DNA of 64,000 nt from Ryuthela nishihirai (Eukaryota; Arthropoda; Arachnida; Araneae; Heptathelidae): contig JAWZYU010000034.1 of NCBI GenBank assembly GCA_038380435.1, positions 36,456,901 to 36,520,900 on the forward strand, given 5' to 3'. The position numbers and the translations under genes are program-made. The notes under the pieces are model-generated. The model was given only the letters and a program-made list of their open reading frames with translations. It ran no database searches and was not told the DNA's origin. This document shows positions 25,401 to 40,400 of the stretch, piece after piece; the first letter of the stretch is position 1, and each line of letters opens with the position of its first letter.

Positions 25401-28400
25401 CATTTGTATATAAATATATTGTATTTAACAGAAAAACATTTAGAATTAATATAATTTCCAATCATTATGCTTTCCAAATTCAACATGCAAAAATTCATTA
25501 ATCTTTTTTTAGTAGCATCAGTCTAAAAATTAAATGTAATAATTTAATGTAACGGGCAATATATCATTTTTAAAATGAAGTATTAATTAATTTCAGAGCA
25601 CTTTTATGTAACTTTTTTTTCATAATATAATGCCTACTTAGTAGTTTTATTGGTTTCTCAATAATTAAAGCAGATATGGAAATTTTTGCATACAAATTCT
25701 TCAAATAATAAAAACAATTGTAAAGGTATATTTTTTGGATAAATTCTGTTAGAATTAGTTCATTATTAAATAAACTGTAAATCCTTTAGCAGTAAACAGT
25801 TATATTATGTTTTGAGCATTTTATGTCTAGAAATTCAGAATATTAACATATATATATACATTAAATATATTAAGTGGAAACGTGAAATCTAAATAATCAT
25901 TGTCATATTAGTTTGGGTTGAACATAAACTTGTCCTGAAACATTTAGCAGTTGATAATTAGTGCTTGTCTTAGACAAGGAATCAGAATTGGTAAGAAGTA
26001 TATGTTGATAAATTGCAACTAAATAATGATATGTAAAACAGAAAAATAACACATATATAATATTTTATTTTTAAAGTTGCTGATAAAAAAGAGTATTTTG
26101 TCTTACAAAATCAAGATGTTATTCTACACATTATTTTTAGAGAAAGATTTAGTTTCTGTAAATTTGAGTTCCATAACAATATAACCGTTATTTTTATTTT
26201 ATACAGTACTTTGAACATGATGATCCAGACTTATATGTTAGCAAAATTCGATACATCATAGAAAATGATGTTGATAATATGGGGCTTTATTTTGTGGAGG
26301 AGGTGTATGGGAGCTCAGGACAGCTATTAGAAGTGAGTATTTTTTTATTGGAATTCTGATTTAGAAAAGCAAGTGAGTTAGTAAAAATAAATATGAAATT
26401 AAAAAAGTTTGTGATATAATATTAGAAATAAATTTATAAAAGTGGAAATTAATTGTTTATAAATACAACCTAATTATTTGTCAAATTGATAAGATGATGT
26501 GTAAGAACTTGAAACAAGAATTATAAAATAATGTTCATATATTATTACCCCTTTAATTGTTCAAAGCCAGTTAACCAATTTTTAAAATTAGTAAGTGGCC
26601 TTCATCTTAATTTGAATTTGTTATTTTGCTGTTCAAAATTAAGTGACCTTTTTATTTGTTTACAACACGATCTGTATATTTTTGTTGGTTAACTCAGATA
26701 AGGTACTAAAATTGTTTCTCTGCTGAAAAAAAGTTTTAAAAATCCCTTTCCCAAAAATGAATACGTCATGAGAAATCTGACACTCTAAATTTTCCAGGCA
26801 GTTGTCACTGTACTACATGTCAATTTTTCACAGCTCAGGAGCATAGGTACTGGTCAGCATCACTAGCAAAACAAATGAGAGAGAATTTTTTTTAATGGAA
26901 ATTCTGGTTTTTATTTTACATATGCATAGCTTATAAGAATATATCATTTAAACATTAAAATATTTGTTTAGTTTTGTGCAAATTTTGATATGCTATAAAA
27001 TAACTTATTTTCTCTGGCTTTCCAATCATCATTTCTTAGTATCCAAATGTGGCATTACCTTCTCTTTTTTACTCCATGAAACCCCATGTTAAAAAAACCT
27101 CTGATTTGATGTCACAAGTTTGATCTGAACTCTTCTCAGCATGTTTTTCTGTCAAGTTTGGAAATTCTTTGGAAAGTTGACCATTTTTTTTTGATTGGAT
27201 GATTTTGAAAGCAGTTACCAAGTACATATGTTTTTTACTCTCCCTTTTCTGATTTAAACTTAGTATTTATAGAATTTTTTTTTATCATTCATCCATCATT
27301 CATCACATTATTTCCCGAGACTGAAACCAAATTCATTGGTTCTGGGAAATGTAACATTTCAGTTAGAGGGAACAGAACATTAACCTTGAGCACAGGATGC
27401 AGATGTCACTGGATTTTATTTATGTTTGTGCATAAAAAATGTGCATATTACCTTATTTATACTTTCATTAAACTTTTGTTTTATTTCCATAGTTTTTTCA
27501 ACCAGAAGCAACTACAAACTCCCCAACTCAGTCCTGCTAATTCCGGGGCGGGGATGGCTCAGTCGGTAGTGCGCCAGGCTCGTAATCTGTAGTTCCCAGG
27601 TTCGAGTCCCAGCTAAGTCAGCGTTGAGATTTATCTCCGCAAAATTCCCTGCCCTGCCGACGGTCAGTAGGGGACACCGATGGGCTTGGAAAGGTCGCCG
27701 TCCGTCGAATGGGACGTTAAGCTGTGGCCCCGTGTGCAGGAGAGAGCCATACCCTGTGCACGTTAAAGAACACACTGGATGGCCTTAACGGGAGGCTACC
27801 ATCTGTCTCCCAACAGCTCTTCCAGTGGGTCCCCTTCCCCAACCTTCTCTGAGCCTTCGGGGTCCATGTGATCTGGCCATTTAGCCCATGGTGTGCAAAA
27901 AAGTGCTGCTCAGAGGTAAAACAACCCAACCCTGCTAATTCCATGTGGTGTTACACCAAAGAGCCAAAACATTATGGCCAGGCTTTATGCAAATTGAAGC
28001 AACTGCAGGTAAACAATGGCGTGTGTGAAGGTCATGAAATGGTATAAATAACACCTGATACTGAGCTCCGTTAATCAGTGTTATTCTTGTTCTACAGATG
28101 GGAAAGGCAGAAGACTTGAGTGAGTTTGACAAAGCTCAAATTGTAATGGCCAGATGACTGGGTCAGAGTTTTTCTGAAACAGCAAGGCTTGTGGGATGCA
28201 CACGTGGTTAGTACCTTCAAAAAGTGCTCCTAGGAGGGAACCAACAACCGCCTTGCAAGATGTAGGCTGACCATGGCTCACTGATACTAGAGGTGAGTGA
28301 AGACTATTCGTAGAATAACAACCAACAGAAGAATACTGTGAAAGTATTGTGAAAGTACTGTGAAAGTAAAGAAGCCAACAGAAGGGATACTGTGGCCAAC

Positions 28401-31400
28401 TCACCTGTAATGTGAATGCTGGTGATGGGAGTAATGTGTCACAACACACAATACATCGAATCCTGCTGAAAATGGGGCTGCATAGCCACAGGACACTCTG
28501 AATGCCCATGCTAACCTCGCTTCACCATCGAAAGCACCTACAATGGGTACGCAAGCATCAAAACTGGACTTTGAATGATTGGAAGAAGGTTTTCTGGTCC
28601 GATGAATCTTGTTTCCTGTTGCACCATTTGGACGGCTGGGAACGTGTGTCATTTATCTGAGGAAGTGTTGGCACCATGGGACGAAAACAAGCCTGTGGAG
28701 GAAGTGTAATGCTTTGGGCAATGTTCTGCTTGGGAAACCCTGGGTCCAGTCATTCATGTGCAGGAAATTATGACATCTACCACCTACTTAAACATCATTG
28801 CAGACCAGATACATCCTTTCATGGCAATGGTATTCCCCTCTAGTAGTGCCTTCTTTCAGCAGGATAATGCACCATGCCACACTGTCTAGATTGTTTGAGA
28901 ATGGTTCGCGGAACATGAGGAAGACTTCCAGGTATTGCCCTGGCCTCCAAACTCTGCAGACATCAATCCAATCTGTGGTTTGTGTTGGAGCAATATATCC
29001 AATCTGTGGTGGCTCAACCACATAACTTACAAGAGTTAAAGGATCTGTTGGTAATGTGTTTGGTATTAGATACCACCAGACACCTTTAGAAATCTTGTAG
29101 CATCCATGCCTCGCCAGGTAAGAGCTGCTTTAGAAGTACATGGAGGACCAATATCATATTAGGCAGGTGGTCATAATGTTTTTGCTCTTTGGCGTATATA
29201 TCATTATTGATCTTTTGGAATTATGCTACATCTTTGCCATTTTTTTTATAAGAAAGTCTTACAACTTGTGCTACTTATATTTTTTTATGTTGCCTTAGGT
29301 TATTTGTTACATTTATTATTTCTGGTTATTTGTTACATTTATTATTTCTTTACTTTCCAATAAAAAAACTTTGATATTTTATCATTTCCTGAGAATGAAT
29401 GAATGAAGTCTTGGATATGGAAGCCAAAAAGATTTCCTCGGCATGAAAATTAGTCTTCTTTTTGGGAGCAGAATAATGATGTAATTTCATCAAGGTATTT
29501 TACATCCATCTTCTCTGCTGTTACCTTGAATGGGTTTTAACCTCTTTTTTGCTAAAATTTTATGTTAAAGAAATTTTTAGTTTATAAGTTAATATTGAAT
29601 GGTTTTAAAATTTTAACCCCCCCCCCTCCCCCTTCATTAGTGCACTGGTAGGTACTTTGCCAAGATCCCCCAAGTGCAACACTCAAAAAAATACATAGTA
29701 TTCATTGCAAAATAACACCAGGGGAAAAACTTCTTCTACTTGCCATAAAGAGGACAGAATTCCCATGAGTGTTAACAGTGCAAAATAACCTTGCCAATTC
29801 TGGCCCATTGTTTGAAGTTTTACAGTGAAAAATATAAAAAAAGTTAAGAATCCTGTTTTAAGCAATTTTTTTTAATTCTTATTCAGAAAGAACTTTCTTT
29901 TCCTTTGATATATAGCTATTTTAATTCATCTTAATTCCCATGCCAAATCCTTTTTTTCCCACACTGTCATTGTTAAAAAAAGAATTGAAATTAAAATGCT
30001 TGTAAATTTATTTTCATAAAATTTATAGATTAAATACTATTTAATTTGTTAAAAAAATATGACTTATTTCTTCAGTTGATTGGTTATTTAGCCAAAAAAA
30101 TTCTAAAGTTCACTTTTTTGTTTGACTAATTACACTTGATGAAAAGCCTGCACTTTTCTCATATCATCAAGAAAAAAAATTCCAGTAAAAAAAATTTTCT
30201 TGTTTTAAGTTAAAATTTTCTTTTAGGTTATTCTGAAATTTTCTATTTATGTGTTATAATTATATTAGTTCATTGGTTGTTTTTAAATATATATTGCCTT
30301 CCCATATCATTTTTACTATATATCTCTAAAAATTTCATTAAATATATTTTAGCTAAACATTTTATTTTCATAAAATCTAGAATTGTTTTTTAATTTGGTA
30401 TACACGACCTATTTCTGTTCCTTAGTTATTTGGCAAAAAGTTCCAAAGTTAATTTTTTCACTCCCCTAAGTTCTTTTGTGAAAAAAAAATAACTTACTCT
30501 GTGGTTTCATTCCAGTTTTTCAGCACTAAAGACATTAAAGGGATTAAGGATTAACACTGTTGTAAATCATTCACATGGTGACTAGTTAGTATGTTTAGCT
30601 GCTGTAGGCCTGGCTGTGGATATTTGTATTTCATTCTCTTTTTTCTATAAAAATTGCATTTTTATAGGAAATCAGACCTTCATGACAAGTGTCTTCCTGA
30701 AAAGAAAAAGCCATTTTGAAAAAAAAAATACTCCCTTTTTCTAGTGTATGACCAATTTAATGTTATAGCACGCACAGTTCCAATAATATATCATAAATGT
30801 TTAAATAGCAACCTGGGCTACAATTTAGTTTCTTGTTAGTGTCTGGCTAGATTTTAGAACTAGCCAAAACCTGTATAATTGCTGTGCAGTTTTTTCAACC
30901 AGAAGCAACTACAAACTCCCCAACCCAGTCCTGCTAATTCCATGTGGTGCTACATCAGTTAGATCAACTAGACATAAACTACTTTCATTTTAATATTTTT
31001 TTTTACTAAACATACAGTTTCAATTATTACTAATGGATAGTAGTTTACCGTTTTTGATGTGTGTATATTTTTTCTTTTATCTTTTGCCTTTGTCAGGAAG
31101 TGGAGCTGTTAAATGGTGGTGCTCGTGTACCAGTCACTAATCTGAACAAGTTACAGTATTTAGATGCTCTTGCCCAGTACCGACTAGCCAACAGCATCAA
31201 AGAAGAAGTAGAACATTTCTTAAAAGGGTTGAATGATCTTATTCCAGACAACCTACTCTGTATCTTTGATGAAAATGAGCTCGAGGTAAGAATTTAACTC
31301 ATTTTAAATGTAAACTTTACAAAATGTAAATTACTAACATGAGTTTATTTCAGTAGCAAAACTTCTGTGGCACCTTCCAAAATTTGATAGAGGAGGGGGG

Positions 31401-34400
31401 GGACCACAGAACCAAAGAGTTTAAAATTGTAGATTGCACTATAGATTGCACTTTAAGGATATACACTGATCAGCCAAAACGTTAAAACCACCTACTTAAT
31501 ATCTAAGAACCATTCCTGAACCTTTTTCATAGTGTGACATGAGGCATTGTCTTGTTGAAAGATGCCATCTCCACCAGGGAATACAGTTGCCATAAAGGGG
31601 TGTACTTGGTCAGCCACGATGTTCAGGTAGGTGACAGCTGTCAGAGTTTGCTCTACAGGGATAATTGGTCCGTGTTCCCCAAGAAAATATTGGCCAGACC
31701 ATCACACTCCCTCCAGCCCCTGGATCCGTCCCACAGTGCATCCAAGTGAGAAGGATTCCGTGGGTAAACATCTCACATGAGCTCGTCCGTCCACATGGTG
31801 TAACAGAAAAACAGATTCATCTGACCATATGACCCCCTTCCAGTCTCCTGTGGCCCAATGTTGATGATTATGTGCCCACTGCAAGCGATGATGACAAGTA
31901 TGAATGGCTGTGAGCATAGGCACATGAATATTGCTGGGAATGTCACGGCTGTGAGCATAGGCACATGAATATGGCTGGGAGTGTCACGGCTGTGAGCATA
32001 GGCACATGAATGGGTCTGCGGAGACCCATATCCAAGAGCTTACGATGAACTGTGTGTTCGAACACATTGGGTTCTTTACCACAATTGAAATTATGGGTAA
32101 TGCCAGCCACAGTAGCCCTCCTGTTGCTGCAGACAAAACAAGATAGTCTGTGCTGACCTCTGGCATCAATGATGCATGGCCAGCCCATGCCTTGTTGATG
32201 GCTTGAAGTGTCGCCTGTTTCGGACCATCTTTGATAAGTACTAACTACTGCATGGTGTTAGCAGCCTACCAGCGTCGCTGTTTCAGAGATGCTCTTACCA
32301 AGGTATCTTGCCATAACAATCGATCCTTTGTCAAAATCGGATAAATTCTTTACTTTTGCCATGTTGAGACAAAATGAAATACCGCCTGTGAGAGCTCCGA
32401 CCCAGATATCATATATATATATCATTCATGACCTTGGCATGTGACACTAATTGGCTGCACGCGAGCTTCTTTGCATAATGCAGAGGTGGTTTCAATGTAT
32501 TGGCTGATCGGTGTATAAGTACAGTTCAAGTTAGCATGATTATAAAGCCGTGCAGCATATTTGTCTACTTAATATTGCCTTACTAATGGACTTCTTATTC
32601 TCTATACTTGGGGGAAAATTACTCATTATTTGGTTTATTTGCTAGACTGATTCACAATCATTGTTCCCATCTGCTGTAGAAAAGTGTCTCAATAGATTTT
32701 AATCTAACCTCTTGGACAATATGAGAAGTCATCCAGTTTAATTATTGTTGCAATATTAACCAACATGGACTTTGGAGATCCTTCCATAAACTGATATTCT
32801 TATGTTGTACTTTAATATTGAAGAGATTGATATTATAGTGCTTATAATGATTTTGCCATAATTTTTACTGATGGATCCCATTGTTCCTTATCTAGATTCT
32901 CTTCGGTAGCTTTCTTTCACGAAACATTGATTATTTTGAACAATATAAATGTTAATAACTCTATTATTGTGGTTGAACTTGCAACCATTAGAGTGGCTCT
33001 TTCATGGTCTTATAGTAATTTACACAACTAAAAGATTATCATACTAGCTGATTGAAAAACAACTTTGTTTCCTTTTACAATATCATGCCAAAAGCAATAT
33101 CCAGGAAATGCTATTTAACATTCTGAAATATCGCAATAAAAATATTGTGTTTCAAAATAAAATCATTTTACATAGTTCCTAGCCATTTTAGGATCCCAGA
33201 TAGTAAATTCATGGTTATGGTTTTCTAGACTATTTTACTAATATTGCATGCCAAGACACTGGAACTTAAAAATTTATTTCAATTCCATAACATTAATAAA
33301 GCCAAGCCACCAATTTTTCAATAAAGATATTCAACATCCCAATTTTCCAGTGAAACACATTGTTAAATTGTGCTGGTATACGCCATCTCCATTGGGATGC
33401 ATGATCCAACACACTGGTAACTATACCATAATGTTAAGTGGTCTATTATACTTTATATATTGTGTAAAAATATTTTTACACTAGATTTAACAAATTAAGA
33501 TTTTTAGAAGTACCGTAACATCTATAGCAATTACTGCTTACTAATGCAGTCTGTAATAGCAATTGCACTCCTCATAACTTATGATGAAATAGTCTTCAGA
33601 CTACATACTTAATGTACAGCAAATATCATGTTTTATTATATATTACATTAGCTGTGTTCACTATTATTTATTGTTAAACAGATCCATCTGATCTTTGTTA
33701 TACACTGTAATGCATCTGAAAGGTCCCCTATGTAATCTTGAATTGTAATACATATTCTACAGAAACCATTTATTTAAATCACTTCAAGAAATGAAGATTG
33801 AAGAATTTATACTAACAGCCTGTTAAACCAAGAAAGCCTCAGAAAAATAAAAAAAGTTATATGGCCATACTAAGATTCCTAAAACGTTCTACCTTATACA
33901 ACAGAATTTGATTGGAAAAGTTTGCTGATTGATTCTATATATTTTTAATTTTCTTCCTGAATTTATGTAAAATTCTGCTAGAGGTAGCAGGCTTATGACC
34001 AACATTCCCAGAGGGTGTAATGTAAGGCAGTGGTCCACAAACTATTTTCATTCACAGTACAGTAAAACATTCTGAGCAACTTTGCTGCACACCACAATGA
34101 AAAAGAGTTAATAAAAATAGACCTTTTTCTGCTGGAATGCCATTCCAGAAGTTAGTTTCATGAATAACAAATATAAAATTAAGGAACTTCTAAAAAAATA
34201 AAAATTTATACAGTTAAAATTTAAAAAAATTTATTAATGCTTAAATGGCATAATTATCAGTCTAAAGAGAATTGATTATTTCTATAAATTTTTTAATGAT
34301 AGTGCATTACAATTTGGGCATTTTTGCAATTAAATTTTAAAAATTGGCATACTCTTAAAATGTATAAGGTGTACTCTGGTCATAGGACTTGTTAAGTTCC

Positions 34401-37400
34401 AGACTACCATCATTTAGTGAATCATTCCCTTGTAGAAGCATATAATGGTTTAATAACATTTTTAAGCAGTCATATACACTGAAGTGCCATTGAATTAGGG
34501 ATAGCAACCTAGTAACATGTTGGACCCCCTCTGGCCCTGATAACGGCTGCCACATGATAAGAGGCAAGGACTCCACAAGCTTGCGTAAATGTTCCACAGG
34601 TATGGCGACCCATGCATCCTCCAGAGCTGTCCACAATTCTCTCTAGGTTGTCGCTGATGGGACGCTGGCCCAAACACTCTGCTTGGCGGTATTCCAAAAA
34701 TTTTCAGTGGGATTTAAATCTGGGCTTCTAGGGACCAATTCATTATTTCAAAGTCAGCAGAATGCTCCTGCAATCATGCAATAACCAATGGACCTGTGAG
34801 ATAAAGTTGTCTTGCTGATAGATGCCATCTCCATTGGGATGCATGATGGCAATAAATGGGTGTAAATGGTCAGCCATGAGTTCTACATACTGGGATGCAT
34901 TGAGAGTATCCCAGTACCAAAGGTCCCACAGATGTTCAACTGAAGACACCCCAGGCCATCACTGAGCCACCACCAGCTTGTACTGTTCCAACCTGACATG
35001 CAGGATCCATGGCTTCATAGGGTTGGTGCCATACCCTCAGTCTCCCATCGGCATGATGAAGTTTAAATCAGGATTCATCACTCCAGGCTATACGTTGCCA
35101 ATTTTCGTTGTTCTTTAGCTCATGCAAGGCGTTGAGCCTGGTTTCGTGCCATTAGAAGTGGGACTCATAGGTCGGCCACTCCCAAAGCTGAGACGATTAA
35201 GTGAGCATTGCACAGTCCATACATTGATTTCCTGGCTGGAACCCGTGTTCAGATGGGAGGTGATTTCAGATAATGTCCGACCCTTGTCAGTCCGTACGAT
35301 GTGGGTCAGATGGTGAAGTCCATGATCAATGAAGGCTGGTTGTCCTTCATAGTTTGTCTGGGTGTTTGTTTTTTGCTGGAATTTTCATATTCCTGGAACA
35401 CTCTTGAAACTGTCGTATGAGAAAATCCAAGTTCGTTGACAATTTCAGAGATTGAATGTCCCATCCGTCGGGCATCTACGATCTGCCCTCTGTCAAATGC
35501 ATCTAAATCCCGCACCTTTTCCATTACGCTTCTCATGACAAATACTTGGGGAAGTCAAAGCTGATAGCTATTAATGACCAGAGTTTGCGGGACCAGCAAG
35601 TTGCAGCAAGCAGAGTTGACAGAGACACATGCGGGACTTGCGGTACTGAATTTTGGATAATGTCTCCTATCCCTAATTCAGTGGCACTTCAGTGTATGTG
35701 CATAACTGACATAAATAAAGCATTTACAAATAAAATAATCACATCTTTAAATTTTATACTTAGTATCAAATGCAATAGGTTTACGAGTCTTCTTCTTTTC
35801 ACTGGAAGCAACAGTACTCTTACTTTGATTTTTATCTGCCATTATTAACAATAAAATAATAACTATAAACAATTTATAATTCACAGCAAAATACCAAAAT
35901 ACAGTGAGATGCAGCAAGCAAAGATGATGTAAACAAACTGAGTCCACAAAAACTGCACATCAGTTGATTCCAAAACTGAGTAACCAAAAAACATTGCCCA
36001 ATGAGAAGAGTTACAGCAAAGTCATCATGCGCAATACTATGCAAAACAGACCACCTGCTTTGGGCATGTGTTGGTTCAAGGTTTGTAAGGTCATGGTAAA
36101 ATTAGCCTCCAATGAGGGGCTCCCTACACTAGATATGTGTTGGCAGCATGGCAAAGTATTGCGCAATGAAATATACCTCATGGTGCTGCTGTTGGTCACT
36201 AATGTGGCGTCATTTTTACTATGCAGTCGTTCCGCTTTAACCTTTACCCAGTTTTGGTTGATTCACAGCAGTGTCATGTCACTAAAACCGTCATATGAGT
36301 GAATGCGGTGTCCTAAAAATGGACATTGGTCGTAATTGAAAATTGTATGAGCGGATCATCATAAAGTGAAACATCATAAAACACGGTATTAATGTATTAT
36401 TAAGCCATGCCCACTAAAAAAGTTTTGCATGCAGTGCAATTTTGGTGATGGATAGTTTTGCTCACTGGATATGTCATTCCAGAACCTTATATTTCATGGG
36501 GGGGGGGGGAAACAATAAAAATATATTCATATTGTTAATGTCGTCTACTCATACAATGGTAAACATTATTAATACAATACATTAATATACTTTTCAGAAC
36601 AGGGACAAGATGTGATGTTACAAAGACATAATGTTATTTTACATTTGTGTATCAGTGATGATGTATTTGAAGTCATTTTTGATAACTTTGTGTCACACCA
36701 GTATGCTGCAATACACCATTTACAGAACAATGTTCTGCATTTGCCAAACAAACTTGTTTGTATATGATTTAATGCAATTCTTTTAGTTTCTGATCAAAAT
36801 ATGTATTTTGTAATAAAAATACATATTTTGAAATAATTTTATTATTTATATTTTTTTAGAATTATTAATTTCAGTTTTGGAACATAAGTGTAAATTTATA
36901 TATGAAAGTAACGTTGTTTTTTCAGTTGCTTATGTGTGGCACTGGTCAATACAGTATTGCTGATTTCAAAGCTAATCATGCTGTCAGTGGATCTTCATAT
37001 GAATTTAGAAAGGTGCCTATATCTTTTGTATTTATTTAGAATTAATGAGTAAATATTGATTAGAATTGCTACTTTTTAAATTTTTTATCTTTGGATCATA
37101 AAGTAAACTTACACCATTAAAAATGTAGTTGTAATTTAGAAAATTTTGTTAATTTTTACAGTTATGTGAAATCTTTCAATTTAATCAATTAGGTGCCTGC
37201 ATTCAGTTAATACTGCTTTGAACATGCAATAATTTCTTACTAATCTACGACAGGGTCATCTTCTTTTGGTCCCAGGTTCAAATCCCAGCTGGGTCAGCGT
37301 TGAGATTTATCTCCGCAAAATTCCCCGCCCTGCCCACCGTCAGTAGGGGACACCGATGGGCTTGAAAAGGCTGGCGTCCGTCGGATGGGACGTTAAGCCG

Positions 37401-40400
37401 TGGCCTGTGTGCAGGAGAGCCATACCCTGTGCACATTAAAGAACACGCTGGATGGCTTTGACGGGAGGCTACCATCTGTCTCCCAACAGCTGTTCCAGTG
37501 GGTCCCCTCACCCAACCTTCTCTGAGTCTTCGGGGTCCATGTGACCTGGCCATTTAGCCCATGGTGTGCAAAAAAGTGCCTCTCAGAGGTAAAACAACCC
37601 AACCCATCTTCTTTTGGTAGTACACCAGCTCATAATCTGATATTCCCAAGTTTGAATACCCACTGTACTTGTGTTGAGATTTTCTCTGCTAACCCCTATT
37701 TTGTCCTCAGTGAAGAAGGGGACACCGGTGAGCTTAGAGAAGCCTTTGCATCTGTTCAATGAAACCTTATGTCATAACTTTAGGTACAGGAGAGTCATCC
37801 TGTGCAAGTTAAAGAACACACAGGATGATTCTTAGTAAAAAATATGTAACATAAAAACAATTACACTTAAAAAAAATTGCATTTTTTCATTTTGCAGGAT
37901 TTTAATCAGAAGTAGGAAGGTACAAAAGAAAGGATGGAATTTAATATTGGGTTTATGATCTCAGTAACTTAATCCAGTAATCAAATGCCTCATTAAACTC
38001 CTCTTTTCAGATATTAAGAATCTAGTAAAAAGATTAAAATTATGTACAAGTATTTAGCTTCAGTTGTAAAGTATGTTAGGTTTAGCTAATGCTGCTTCTT
38101 TGACCATCACTCACATGCTTCATAAATCAACTTCTCGGTGTACATACAACTGTAGTCTAATTGCACATGTGCAAATTTCAATTTTTTCAAAATATAGGAA
38201 CTCACCCAGGTAATAAATTTGGTCACATTTGTAGAATAGACAAGCGTGAGGAAATTGATCTGCATCTCATGTGGGATTAATGAATTTTTAAATGTTCATT
38301 TCTGCATGAAAAAATGTACTAAACCCCCAAAAAATTGGTTCCCCTTTCTTTCAATCAGTTGTTCGCCATTTTTCATACTGATCTAGTAGTGATGCACAGT
38401 TTTACTTGTTTTCTTACCATTTCAAATTCTGAAGTTAAAATTAAAAAATGCATTAAAATGTTATCTTCATAAAAAAAGATGTAAAAATTTCACCTGCCAT
38501 TTATTTCCTTTGAATATCTATTTATTTGTTCAGAATTAAATGCTCTTTCTCTTTGTATTTAATTTGGCTTGTTATCTTTTTCTGGTCAGGGTTCTATTTT
38601 TTTCTCTGCTATAGTGTTTCAAAATTAATATGACAATTAGATGAAGTTTAGTTTCAGAAATTTAACACTTTAGGATTTAACTGCTTAACTAATAAATAAA
38701 ACGTGTATAGATCCTGGGTGGGGATGACTCAGTTGGTAGCATGCCAGGCTTGTAATCTGCAGTTCCCAGATTACAAGCCAGGCAAGCCGACTGTACCAGT
38801 GTTGAGATTTATCTCTGCTAACCTCCACTCTGCCCTCAGTGAAAAAAAGAGAGAGTAAAATGGGTTGGAAAAGCCACTATCCGTCGGATAGGATGTTAAG
38901 CCATGGCACTGTGTCCAAGAGAGCCATATCTTGTGCATGTTAAAGAACACACTGGATGACATTGACAGGAGACTTCCATTTGTTTCTTAACAGCTGTTCA
39001 GTGGGTCCCTTCCCTCCAACCTTCTCTGAGCCCTGAGCATCTTTTTGACTTGGCCATTTAGCCCATTGTGTGCAAAAAAGCAGAGGTAAAATAACGCAAC
39101 ACTGTCTATAGATTCAATACCATCTGGAGTTCAGTGTGCAAAATTTAGATAATAAACATGCTAGATGTGGTTTCATTATTGGAATCCATGTAGGAAAAAA
39201 TACATATATTTATAGTAATGGGCAAATAAGAACATTAAATGTTGGTGAAAGGGTTAATTGGGTTGGGTTGTTTTACCTCTGAGCGGCACTTTTTTGCACA
39301 CCATGGGCTAAATGGCCAGGTCACATGGACCCCGAAGGCTCAGAGAAGGTTGGGGGAGGGGACCCATTGGAACAGCTGTTGGTAGACAGATGGTAGCCTC
39401 CCGTCAAGGCCATCCAGCATGTTCTTTAACATGCACAGGGTATGTCTCTCCCGCACACGTGGCCACGGCTTAATGTCCCATCCGACTGACGACGGCCTTT
39501 CCAAGCCCATCGGTGTCCCCTACTGACCGTGGGCAGGACGGGGAATTTTGCGGAGATAAATCTCAACACTGACCCAGCTGGGACTCGAACCTGGGAACTA
39601 CAGATTACGAGTCTGGCATGCTACCGACTGAGTGACCCCCGCCCCAGTGAAAGGGTTAATGAATACACTGGACAACAGTAACAAACTTTTTCCATTCCTT
39701 AATATTTGCCCTTATGAAACTTTGTTTTGAACTCTGTATTTGATTATTGTTGTATAACATGTTGTGACCTTGTAATTTAGCATATTGTGCAAAGAAAAAG
39801 GTGTGGGGTGTAGTAAATATCATTTTCTAATAAACATTAATTAAAACTTGTCTCTGTAAGACTATTATTGGACCATAATGGAATAAAACTTTTAAACAGT
39901 TATTTATTATTATTAACTAGCGAATGAATGCTAACTTCCTGAAATGATAGAATAACTGAATGATTTGCCTTTGTTCAAATAAAGGCAAAATGAATGGGAT
40001 GGAATGTTAATAAATAGCTCCTAAATTTCGGTTTGTTTTTATCGTAATTTTAGTAAGTTATCAGTTGTATTTTCTCTTATTGGTTCATCTAATACATTTC
40101 AAATAAGTGTAGAATGCAATTTTATTATACTTTTTAATATTTGTTGTTTTTTACTTCATTTAATTTTTTTTTAATTTTTAAATCCAGGTTTTAGAATGGT
40201 TTTGGACAGCAGTATCAAATTTCACAGAAGAGGAAATGGCAAGGCTCCTGCAGTTTACTACTGGCTGTTCTCAGCTTCCTCCAGGTGGATTTACAGAACT
40301 TAGCCCTAAATTTCATATAACAGCAGCTCCAACATTTGGCAATCTCCCCACAGCACATACATGGTAAGGTCTCCTGTACAATACATGGGATGAACCAAAA

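Larger units (their letters stand above)
31464..32513 (-). mobile_element. Tc1-like transposon C
   Basis: TA at 31462-31463 and 32514-32515. Ends CACTGATCAGCCAAAACGTT and (complement) CACCGATCAGCCAATACATT. 1050 bp, shorter than a full element. Confidence 0.88.
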
